64,000 bases of DNA, taken from assembly GCA_008921705.1 (NCBI GenBank), contig VFFE01007605.1, forward strand, positions 1,034,549 through 1,098,548, in the 5' to 3' direction. The notes below the pieces were generated by a model. That model ran no database searches and was not told where the DNA came from. It saw nothing but the letters and a program-made list of their open reading frames with translations. Of the stretch, positions 25,851 to 36,389 are shown one piece after another. The DNA is from Burhinus oedicnemus (Eukaryota > Chordata > Aves > Charadriiformes > Burhinidae). A program made the position numbers and the translations under genes. The first letter of the stretch is position 1, and the number at the start of each line of letters is the position of its first letter.

Positions 25851-26340
25851 CAACACGAGCCCTTGCAAAGCACATAATAGCTGCTCTGTCTGCCCACGCT
25901 GCCATGGAGAGCCAGCGCTGGCACCGCTCGTGTGCGACGGGAAGCACAACTATGCAGAACAAAACAGCTTAACAGCCCACAAAAATCTTGTAGACGCCAA
26001 TATACTTCATCAGCCAATGTTTTCATGAGGATTAGGTTAGGTCGTTTGATAAAACGCAGTGGGTGCATACAAGAACCATTGTGTGTTATCGTCTGGTACG
26101 CTGGGGTAGATTCGCATTAGCACTGATGTGCTAACATGCAATGAAAAGCAGCCGCAATGACTCTTCAGATGTCCGAGGAGGCTGATGACAAGTATGCTCA
26201 CTCAGACCCCTTCAATAAAGTCACTCGTGGGTTGCGGTATTCCCTCTGTGGGCAGTGCGGTCGGATGGGGCCGTGGCTGGCAGACAGACTGGCCGCAGTC
26301 GATGGGAAACTCTACGAGGGCTCCAGCATGGAGCTAAGAA
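25851..26340. promoter_or_regulatory. CpG-rich patch, possible small CpG island
   Basis: I counted 23 CpG dinucleotides in these 490 bp at an estimated 51% G+C. That gives an observed/expected ratio near 0.7, well above most of the window. Open frames run through it on both strands (25850-26068 on -, 25932-26120 and 26157-26348 on +), none with a domain I recognise. It also contains a 7-bp hairpin, TTAGCAC-TGAT-GTGCTAA, at 26117-26134. It could be an unmethylated regulatory element, an unrecognised exon cluster, or simply young sequence. The count was done by hand. Confidence 0.35.
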
Positions 26341-28599
26341 GAAATTAGAGACATGAGCAGAAACAGTTAGATAAACAGAGATTATGCTTAAGATATTTTT
26401 CTTTCATTTTGATTTATGACAGCCGCACAGCCAAATCTAAATAAGTTAATCTTGCCTAATGCAAACATGGAGTCGTTTATCCCACAAGAGAAGGCAGTGC
26501 TGGGGGAGAGATGGGACGCAACAGCATGGGGACTCCAGGCTGGGAATTTTCCTTGGTTTTCATGAACTGGCTGTTTTCGTTGGGGTGTTTGCTCCACTGT
26601 TGAAGATGGTGTTGTAAGAAAGTTGGCCGTTTGAAGCATGGGAGCCATGTCCTAGATATGTAGTGCTGCCTTGGAAAGGAGGAGGGAGGAGAGGGCTTGA
26701 TGTAAGCTGCATGCTCCTGCTGCCGCTTGTGTTGGGCGCACCCCAAGGTGGTTAGTGGATATTCATATTGGCCTGGAGACGCCTTTCATGTGGGTCTTAA
26801 CAGTGCCCGACCAGATACAGGGATTTGCAGGCATGTCCCAAAAGGATGAATAAAGTGTATTTTCCCCTCTTGCAGATTAAACTAAAAAAAGTTTTGGGTT
26901 GGGTTTTGGTCAGAGCAAAATCAGAGCTTCAGCAGTATGTTTCTCTTTTTAATGTGAAACGCTGAGCTCCTTCCTCTCAGGCTGAGCAGAGTAAATCCAG
27001 ACTGACATCTACAAGCAGGTCTCCCAGGGTTGTCCGTTCTCAGCCAGGTGTTTTCGGTGTAGCGGAAATGAGGAGCTGGAGTGTTGGGAAGCAGCTGTAG
27101 GAATTAGCTCTCTGAAGCAGTAAATCCATAGCTCTGCAGCTCACGAGTGCTGCGGGGGGGATTTTCACTCTGAGCCAGTGTAGTTTTGCTAGGGAGGGAA
27201 ATAAAGCTTAGCAGCTCCCCTCATCTGTGGTTTGAACTCTAAAAAGAAAGAATAGCTTGTTTTTAAAATTGAGGTTTAGTGCTGCTCTTAGTATACCCTT
27301 TCCAAGAACTAAAATGTGCCTTCTTTGAAAATGACACTGGAGTATTGCATCTGCTACACAAACACATTAATAAATTCCATATTTAAGTTTCCGCCATTAA
27401 GCCCTGGGCTGTTGTGTTTTCTTTTCCCGTGTTTCAAATATCTGTGCGCTCCACAATGGTGTGTCCAGTCCCACTTAAAAGCTTTAATGGTGTCTCTGGG
27501 AGAAATGTGGAATGGCTTTTGCTTTGTAATGAGATTTAAACCCATACACTCAAATTATTTAGTGTTAAATACTGAAGAGGAAGATAACACTTCTTCAAAA
27601 AGAGCAACCAAAACTCACGGTAGAGGGAAAAGGGAAGGTGTTACTGGTTAAGAAAAGAAATGGTTAATCTTTGATCTAAGCAAAAAGTTCCTGATGGTGC
27701 AAATCATCAGTACTACTAAAATACACATGCGCGTTCCCTAAGTCCAAGTTATTAAAAGTGTGATGGCCACTATGTGCAGGCAGCTGAGCAGCACAGCATG
27801 TGAAATGCGACCCGAGTTTGGAAAAGCATCTATAGACTTGAAAAATCAGATGGGTGAAACCAGACCTCCAACAGCGATGCCATGAGGCACCACAGGGGTC
27901 TGGGCAACACGACTCATGCAACTTCTTGACTCTGCTGAACACCAAAGAGCAGCCTCTAAAAGGAAAATACCCAAGGGATGCTCATATTGATTTTTAAAGT
28001 ATTAGTCACTATGAGAAAGGGAGCAACTTCCCGTCTGCATGTCAGAAGTTTATCACAATCTGGAAATACTGCGCTGACAGCAAATAAAATTATCTCTTCA
28101 GATTACTTTCTAGCTGACTTCCGATCGCTTCAGTGCTCTTTTTAAAGCACGTGGAGATGCTACAAACTCCAAATTATTATTCTTTTATAGGATTCTTCAC
28201 TCTAATGTGCTGTTTCCTTGGGCTTGGAAAGTTTTTCCTCTTAAACTCAATGGTAGAAGGCAATAGGAGTTTCTGAGAAGAAAGGACTGCATTGGATCCC
28301 CTGCTAATAAAGGTTTGCTGCCAGTAAGTTGCTGCTGCTGAACTCTCTTGACTTGGGACACAAGTTCATTTAGGGCCTGGCTGGGAAGCCAGGCAGGTCA
28401 TTCCTACACCTGCGCGCTTTGACAGGCTTTTTGGGCATGATCTCTCTCATTGGCATGACCAACAGGGAATTTCCTATGTTTCCTTTTAACAGCAGTAAGC
28501 CAACCTCCTATTCCTTTGGAAATGGATTTTGGGAGGTGCGTGGCAGTGCGGTGGGCTGGGGGCAATGATAAGCGGCTGGAGCACAGAGGTGGGGATTTG

Positions 28600-28720
28600 A
28601 AGAGCTGGGTTTGGGTCTTGCTTGCGTGATCATGCACCTCAGTGTGGATTATAATACCTCTCTGTGAATCCATTGCTTTCTGAGGGTGAAAATCACATAA
28701 ATGCTGCATTGTGAGGCTTC
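28600..28720 (+). mobile_element. Doubtful MIR-like trace
   Basis: The order CACCTCAGTGTGG, ATTATAATACCTCTCTGTG and TTGTGAGGCTTCAAG recalls the middle of MIR-type SINEs (CCTCAGTTT, GGATAATAATACCT, GTTGTGAGG), with an apparent internal deletion. The similarity is weak and could be chance. Confidence 0.22.
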
Positions 28721-31203
28721 AAGTTCCACAAACCCTTGTGAAAATCCTAACTTGTGTTACACGTGGTAATTAGCGCTTAAATTCACCACTTATCCATAGT
28801 TGCAATTACCTACTAATGTTGCAGGTAAGTTCTCCCTGCTTTTGAGCAGTATGTGCCATAAAGCCTAAAACAGAGTACACCAAAGTAGACATAATTCACA
28901 ATCTGTTTTTAATCTTAATTTAGGGCAAGACAACCTCTGCTGGAATTGAGTCTTCAAGTAATCGTGACAGTTTAGCAAAAGATTGAGGGCGTCTTAAATC
29001 TTGCACTACACGACCTACCGTTCTTCTTATTGAATCATCTACTTTAGTCACTCCTTGGAAGGGAGGCTTTTATTTTTCTTCTGCTAGGTGCTTAGCAGAG
29101 GTTCAAATACTACTCACATTATGGAAAATTCTTTTCCTGTGCTTCTCCTTGTACTTCACAAGCAGCACCAGTTCACTCATGAGCCTACTCTTATTAGGGT
29201 TGTTACCTTGGATAATGATGAATGTTTTGGGTTCCTGGGGTAGTAATTGGATGTTTGTGTTAGTTACAAGACCAAATTCCTCATTTGCTTTTATGTAGAA
29301 ACAATTGAAATGGTTAAACTTTGCTGGTCCCAAAGTAAAGAAACAAGCCAAGGGTTTGTAACTAGGTTAAGTCAAATGTCTTGTAAAGGTAGTTTGTCTT
29401 TATGGTGTCATTTGAACTTTACAAACGTATTTTCTTTTTGCACCAAAAGACTCTTCAAAACTGACAGTTGAAAACCCAAAGGAAAAGGTAATTCTGTAGC
29501 GATTTGTTCCCATCAGGGCACTCAGATATTTAGTGTCTGACCTACACAGCCTATTTTCATTTTAAAGACAACTGGATATCAGCCACAATCAACCTGTAAC
29601 ACTGGAAGAGTGGTAAAGAGCTAATGGATTAGTGCTTCCCTTCCCCTTTTGAAGCCTTAGAAATTGGAATATTGCTGTGAATGCACAGAAAATAGTCTCT
29701 TGTAAGACAGGGTTGGGAGTCAGAAAGTCTTTCTAGGGATGAAAGGTCAAAAGCTGGTGTTCAGAGGCAGGACATCAGAGTAAGTGTCATACAGACATTT
29801 TTAAGAAGCCTCCACAACTTCAAAGCCCAGACAACTGGGTGTTCGTGCCAGAGGGTCACTTCCTCTATGAATTGCTAAGATGCACTTAAGAAACCCATCA
29901 GAGAAATTTGTGGCTTAGAAATTCATGGTACAGTGCCAAAAGATTAATACTCATAGGGTCATCTTTGTTGTTTGTTGGGGTTTTTTTTCTCCTTATAAAA
30001 ATATTTTGGGAAGAGAAGTACTGCTTTTCAGGATCTTATTTTTACTTGAGTTTTTGCAGCCCCTGGTAATACCTTACAAGTCTTCATTCTGTCATGCAGA
30101 GATAATGTTGGGTTTGTTTATTTTATTGTCACGCCTCATCAGAATATTTTAGTCCCTATTTGTAATTAAATCTTTTGCATTTGTTTCTTAGCTCATTGCT
30201 TACTCTGGTGCCTGCGCATAGGTGTGTGTGGCTGGGAACAGCAGACTGGGAGGAGAGAAGAAAGGGCAGAGAGTGGGTAGTTGTTTCTCTGTTGGCTTCT
30301 GCGATGGTCCTGAAGGGCAGCTGGGAAAGGGTCTGGGGGGAGTCTCGCCTTAGGTGTACCAGTATCATGAACCCCTGGCTTGCATCAAAGACCAGAAGTT
30401 GGTATTTTGCCCTGCATCTTTCATCAACCTTTCCTTGTGCTTTCTGGGCTGGGGACAGTCCAGCCAGTGTTGCTACAGAAGATATTCCCTGTTTTATTAT
30501 CATCCGAACAGCAGCAGCTATTTCAGTTCCCAGCCTAGCAGTGAAGAAAACAGAACCAATTCTTACTGAGAAAACCGTGGGTGTTAGGAGCAGTAAAACC
30601 AGGCCTGTTGTTTAAGGGCTTGACTTAGTGCAACTGTTATTTATGACTGTACAGACAACAGGATCGCTTGTTGAGGGTGCTTATTTTAGACTAACATTTT
30701 TGCGGGGATAAATTGTCTTTGTCCTTTCTGCCCCTGCTTAGATGCTTGCTGATACTGTGATTTCAATAGCTGGGATGCCACAGTATGGCTTGGGAGCACG
30801 AGCAGCACTACATGAGTGCATGAGCTTATTTTGCAGTGGTTTGGGTAGTGGTATGGAAACCACCCACACCTGCCTTTCCCGTGGTACCTGTAGTTAGGAC
30901 GTGCGAAAAAGCAACTTGAAATAAAGTGTCACTGGAGGGAAAGAATGGGATGGGAGGAATTGGGCTAACCTTGAAAGTTTCCTGCATTTGCCAGCTGCTG
31001 GGCTTGTTTTATGAGCAGTATGTAAATCTGATGGAATTCCATTTAGAAATCTCACTTTGGACTGCACTTGTGCAGCTTTCCAAGAACTGTAGTGTTGGCA
31101 GACTCTCTTCTGAGAGTCATTTGGATTCAAGCTAGACCATGCTCGCAGGAGGACGGTTTTTCCTTCAAGACCTGTACAAGCATGTTTGGAGTTAGGTTGA
31201 GGG

Positions 31204-31260
31204 TTTTTTTGTGGGTTTTTTTTTGTTTGTTTGTTTTTGTTTTTGTTTTTGTTTTTATTT
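31204..31260. repeat. T/G-rich simple repeat (TTTG and TTTTTG units)
   Basis: T-runs separated by single G residues form three TTTG-type units, then several GTTTTT units. The array lies about 195 bp from the end of the large minus-strand CR1. Repeats of this type are unstable and prone to indels. Confidence 0.85.
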
Positions 31261-31452
31261 AAAAAATCCTACTTGTTCCTGGAAAGGGGGAGGAATATAA
31301 AACCCTTTGCCAGTAGCCTCCTTATTTGGTGTTTTGTGCTTCCCTGCAGCCCAGTTTAGACTAGCAAATACTTTCTTTATGGGGCAAACAGATCCTGATG
31401 TGATTTTTGGTTGTGTCTTGCAGCTCTCCAGGGGCAGCCACTGCAACACGTC

Positions 31453-32313
31453 AAAGAATCATAGAATCACCTAGGTTGGAAGGGACCTTTAAGATCATAG
31501 AGTCCAACCATCAACCTAACACTGCCAAAACCACCACTAAACCATGTCCCTCAGCACTACATCTACCCACCCTTTAAATACCTCCAGGGATGGCGACTCC
31601 ACCACTTCCCTGGGCGGCCTGTTCCAATGTTTGACAACCCTTTCAGTGAAGAAATTTTTCCTAATATCCAATCTAAACCTCCCCTGGTGCAACTTGAGGC
31701 CATTGTCTCTTGTTACTTGGGAGACCGACCCCCACCTCTCTACAGCCTCCTTTCAGGTAGTTGTAGAGAGCTGCAAGGTCTCCCCTCAGCCTCCTTTTCT
31801 CCAGGCTGAACACCCCCAGTTCCCTCAGCCACTCCTCAGAAGACTTGTTCTTTAGACCCTTCACCAGCTCCATTGCCCTTCTCTGGACTCGCTCCAGCAC
31901 CTCCATGTCTTTCTTGTAGTGAGGGGCCCAAAACTGAACACAGTATTCGAGGTGGGGCCTCACCAGTGCCGAGTACAGGGGGACTATCACTTCCCTAGTC
32001 CTGCTGGCCACACTATTCCTGATACAGGCCAGGACACTGGCTCACACTCAACCGGCTGTTGACCAACACTCCTAGGTCCTTTTCTGCCGGGCAGCTTTCC
32101 AGCCACTCCTCCCCAAGCCTGTAGCGCTGCATGGGGTTGTTGTGACCCAAGTGCAGGACCCAGCACTTGGCCTTGTTGAACCTCATACCATTGGCCTTGG
32201 CCCATCAATCCCGCCTGTCCAGATCCCTCTGTAGAGCCTTCCTACCCTCAAGCAGGTCAGCACTCCCGCCCAACTTGGCGTCATCTGCAAACTTGCTGAG
32301 GGTGCACTTGCTT
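31453..32313 (-). mobile_element. CR1 LINE, 5'-truncated, ORF2 3' part plus 3' UTR
   Basis: About 0.86 kb of CR1 inserted on the - strand. The 3' end sits at 31453, where the + strand reads CATAGAATC followed by the reverse complement of TCCCTTCCAACCTAGG. The 5' break sits just before the reverse-transcriptase FADD motif, whose codons are at 32291-32280. The order on the - strand is the palm motif, the ORF2 C-terminal region and the 3' UTR. Damage is clear. A stop codon lies at 32207-32205, where the other large copy has CGA, a typical CpG-decay change. About 32 bp present in the copy at 60489 is missing near 32031-32037, shifting the frame. CR1 often leaves no target-site duplication and I saw none. 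Confidence 0.96.
31673..32208 (-). pseudogene. CR1 ORF2 remnant (reverse transcriptase C-terminal region), broken
   Basis: In CR1, ORF2 encodes an endonuclease and a reverse transcriptase that copy the element into the genome. Only the region after the palm motif survives here. The longest intact piece is 32011-31673 (112 codons), with recognisable CR1 blocks such as [37 protein letters not shown] and [20 protein letters not shown]. Upstream, the blocks [15 protein letters not shown] and FADDAKLGG lie in another frame (to 32312), cut off by a stop at 32207-32205 and a ~32-bp deletion near 32031-32037. The endonuclease and most of the polymerase are absent, so this copy cannot encode an active enzyme. 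Confidence 0.93.
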
Positions 32314-35300
32314 CCAGTGAAGAGCAATGAGTTCACGTGGGAGGGAAAATTGACTGTCTTCCCATTTCCCCATTGCAGTCCATTGATGGGACCTGCTCCA
32401 TGGGGTCCATCAGCAGTGACCCTTCTGACCACCAGCAGTGGTCCAGAGAAGTAGGGTCACTTCTCTGGCCTTTTCCTTCAAAGGGCAGTGGGATCTCTAT
32501 AGCCCTGATTACCTAAATGTTTGCTTTCTGTCCTTTGTGTGAGTATATCCAGAGACTATTGCAGTCCTGCTCAGGTCTGTGTAAGATCAGAAAATCAGTT
32601 CCCTGTGTGGCCTGAGGTTGGTTGGTTGGTTGCCATGCAGTCTGTGAGGAGGTCTGCTGCACATTGCTTTCTTTAAACCAAAACTTAGTTGTATTATGTG
32701 GGTTTTTAACTTCTTTCTAAATTTAAGAACGACTCTGGAGCTTGTGGTGTGTCAGTAGCTGTATGAGAGAGAAATCAAGTGTTTGGCAAATAAGGCAAAA
32801 CCTTTTGTGTGTGGTGTGGGTTCTGTTCTATCCTAAACAGGCCCTTTTAAGTCGTGTTGGTGTGATAGAAATAATTTCAAGATTGATGGTAAATCTTGCT
32901 CCTGCAGTGAGTATCGGAAGCAGCTAGTATTTTGCATACAGTGTAAACAAAAGGATGATCATCAGCCATAATTAGATTTTTATGGGTTTGTAAGCTGACT
33001 CATGCCCCCTGGAACTTTTGCACAGCGAGCTAAAGACATGCCAAGGTTTAGAAAAGCGTGATTGCTCTTTGGCTTGTAAAAATATCAAGTTTGGATGTAC
33101 AGCTGTTGTGTGTTCTCTAATAATAATTAAAATAATAATACAAAAATGTTGTAACCTTTACTCATCCCTTCTTCCAGCAAACTTTCCATGGGATTGAGTA
33201 AGAGCTTCAGGATGTAGTTTGTGGACACTGGCTGTTAATGTTAGATCGGAAAGCCAGCGGCAAAAATAGCCAAACTCTGATGTTTCTTCAATTTTGGGGG
33301 ATGCCAAAGATAGCAGGCTTCTGAGTGGGCAGCAAATCTCAGTCCAGGCTTTGAAGTGCTGAAAAATATCAACCATAACAGTAAGTCTTGGCCTTTTGGA
33401 AGACCTGAAACCATGTGGTATGGTGGTTGAGGAGCAAGATGTTCTGTAGGGAACTCCTGAAGATCTCAAAACAGCTATAGAGAAGTTCTCTCTGAAGCTC
33501 AACAGGTGACTAAACCCTGAGCACATCATGCGATTCTGTGTCTTGTACTCATAAGGCTTTTACAGCTTCTCACAACTGTCTATTGACACAGAGCATACCG
33601 GAGTAGCTAATTCTTTTGATCTGTGAATCTGTTGACATTAATTTCTACTTTCAAAACCATTCACAAAAAATACTTTCTTGAAATGCACCTTGCCACTGAA
33701 GCGGTCCCTGAGGCAATTGGCTATCGTATTAGCTCTTCTGACTCATTTGAGATCGGAAACTTAGTCCGGGACCTGCAGGTCTTTGAGTTGAATGTTCGTG
33801 GTAGGATTTAGGGACAGTAACGGTGTCCCTTCTCCCTGTGTGCAGCCTGTGGTCTTCTGCCATGACTCTCCCTCTGTCACCACGGCTGTGCCTGGATAAG
33901 GCACGTGCTTGACCCTGGACTGTGACTGTCCAGGTGACTGCTGTGTGGGGCTGGTGGGTTTAGACACTGTTTTCCCTTGCCAGTGTCTGTACCTGACACC
34001 TTGCTCAGCCTCTCATGTCTCTATCCAGTAAATTAAATTGCATATGCAAGAGACAGGAAACTTATCTTCCCAATTGACAAAATAATTGTATAATTTCTCT
34101 GAAGAAAACCAGAAAATTTATAAATATGGAACTGCTGTCCCTCAAAATTACTGTTCCCTCTGGTTTTTTCAGCATATGGAGGAGGTTTCCTGCATGGTTA
34201 TAGGATACTGAGGTGGTTTAAATGAAGGTACACATGTCCTCAAAGGACTGAGCACATGGATATGTGTAAATATGGAAACCAGCAGACTAGTGTCTCAGTG
34301 CTGATCTCCCTATTGCAAGGTACGGAGGCTGCAAAGTGCAGGGTCGCTTCTACAGCTCTGGCCAAATGCATGAACTGGGCTAAGATGATGATGACGTACC
34401 AGGGTCTGTTCAAACTGAAATCATATAGATGCATTGGGATAGGTGCTGCGCGCTTAGAAGAGGAGGGTTGCTTTACCACTGTGTTATAGCAGTAGCATAA
34501 AGCATATAGCTTTTTTATTTAACCCTGTTGGGTACTGCTGCTTAGAACTTTAAACTGGGCAAAGTACCTGTGTGTGGACAGGAAATAGTCCTGTGTCATT
34601 TGGAGGGGGGGAAGAAAATGGACAAGAGAATTGACTAGCATTTGTACACTTTTAAAATGTGTCATTCTGGAAATCCCTAATCAGAAACAGGAGCTTTGAG
34701 CTGTACAGGGTCTGAATTTTCATACATTTACTCATCTTTCTGCACTCCCTTGCCCAGTCACTGCTGGGTGATGCTGAAGGTTGGTAGCCAGATGACTGCG
34801 AGGGGCTTGTGGCTGTTTGCAAGTTTGCTTTTGACTTCAGGAGTGGCTGCTGTGCTACCTCTATGGAGATTTTTTTTTTTTTTTTTAGCATCTGTTGTAC
34901 ATTTGTCTATGGCAAGAATTACAATCCCCAAAGGAATTGTTGGCTGATGTATAAGATGATGCCAGATGAAGAAAAGCACCGTTCGGCACATTCCAAGTTA
35001 AGCAGCTCTCCATGTATGACACTGTCATTTGGAGATGATTTACACAGCCACTTTTGCCATCAGGATGTCATCTGCCCTCTCCACGCTGTTGAGCTTTAAG
35101 GCTTGGATGCAGCCTGACTACTTAAACACACTGCCATGATTGGAAACACACCGAGGAAAACAAATGCATGCGCTTGCCTTTTGTTGCAAACTGTTTTATT
35201 TCAATGGAAAGCAGAAGCAGCGGAGTAATTTTTCCCCCCTCTGATGTCGATGTCAGGATTTCAAGCCTGACTGCCTGAATGATGAGAGCCGTGGTATTTC

Positions 35301-36285
35301 CATAGGACAGAGCCGTTGTCAGGTTTCAGTGTGTTCCCATTAATGTGGAAGGAGAAAATTTTAGTCTCCTTCCCATCTTGACCAGATATTTCCATGCATT
35401 AGTATTGGTATCTTCTATGTTCTTCTAGCTGCATTTTGTCCTTAGGAGATGATTTTGTTTTTCATCCTTTCCTCCTCCATTTTGCACAATGTAAAAATAA
35501 CCGTGGGCAACTTGTGATGATTAGTACTGCTCTCCAGATAAGAGAAATCTTATAAGGTCTGGATCCTGTGCTGGTGTAGATCAGCATAGCTCTGTTGACT
35601 TTTACAAGATGACTGAGTCCTACCTCCTTGCTGGTTTTTATCCATGTGCGTTGCTGTAGAGGGGGGTTGTCTCCATCTCCCGTTGCAGGTGGCTGTGACG
35701 ATGGTTGAGCCGGCAGCTCCTCTTCCCTTCAGCCCTCAGCTGAGCTGCTCACAGAGCTGTTACCCAGTTTCAGTGAAAGTGGGCTTTTTATCTGTTTTAG
35801 TAGCAGCAAAATCACAATGTTAGTATTGTTGAGCCAGCACAAGAAGATCTGAAAGATCTTATCCTGTCTCCTGCCACCAACTTGGAGCAAAAGACAGTCT
35901 ATATATTGATATAACTATCCCAGTTGTAGGAGTTGACTTGTACCATTGAAATCTGTCTGTGGACAGTTGTTTACTTTTAACTGTATATTTAGTGTGTTAA
36001 AACTTGTACGCGTCCCGAAGACAAACGTTTCATTCTGTACTTAACTCTAATGGTCTTTCTGGGAAGAAAGAAGTTACTTAATCAGTAATCCTTGACCACA
36101 AATGCTGTCTTTTCTCACCGAAAGCTCCCAACTTGAGATGGATCCAGTTCTGCAAATTTTTCAGTAGAGTCCCAGTTTTCCCAGCATACATCTGCCCTTG
36201 CTGGCTTAATAAAGTATTTGCTGGAGTAAAGCTTGTGGTTGTGAGAGGATGATGGTGGTGACTTCTCTCCTTTGTGTATGACAAG
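32314..36285. other. Unique non-coding sequence between CR1 copies
   Basis: No gene is recognised. It contains about four GGTT units at 32617-32632 and a T17 run at 34870-34886. Open frames such as 33158-33529 (-) and 34809-35099 (+) show no known domain, and the poly-Phe/Lys stretches near 34.87 kb come from the T-run. Confidence 0.55.
34870..34886. repeat. Homopolymer T17
   Basis: Seventeen consecutive T residues in unique sequence. Confidence 0.9.
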
Positions 36286-36389
36286 GAATCATAGAATGAT
36301 TTGGTTTGGAAGGGACCTTAAAGATCATCTAGTTCCAGCCCCCCTGCCATGGGCAGGGACACCTCCCATTACACCAGGTTGCTCAACGC
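36286..36389 (-). mobile_element. CR1 LINE, short 3' end
   Basis: About 104 bp on the - strand. The + strand begins GAATCATAGAATGATTTGG and continues with the reverse complement of the CR1 3' block: GGAAGGGACCTTAAAGATCA, then CCCCCTGCCATGGGCAGGGA and CACCAGGTTGCTCAA. It is the mirror of the fragment at 741-878 and appears to belong to the same subfamily. It contains no coding sequence. Confidence 0.95.

Larger units (their letters stand above)
22373..31203. other. Unique non-coding sequence with a CpG-rich patch
   Basis: No gene is recognised in this ~8.8-kb stretch. It holds a short AT repeat at 22578-22589, the CpG-rich patch at 25851-26340 (separate entry), and a doubtful MIR-like trace near 28.6-28.7 kb. 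The frames at 30156-30503 (-) and 30175-30615 (+) overlap on opposite strands, and neither has a recognisable domain. A small hairpin lies at 28375-28394 with 8-bp arms GCCTGGCT and AGCCAGGC. Confidence 0.55.

Noticed and set aside
26024..26044. Telomere-like TTAGG repeats
   Set aside because: Only two irregular GTTAGG-type units, not a telomeric array.
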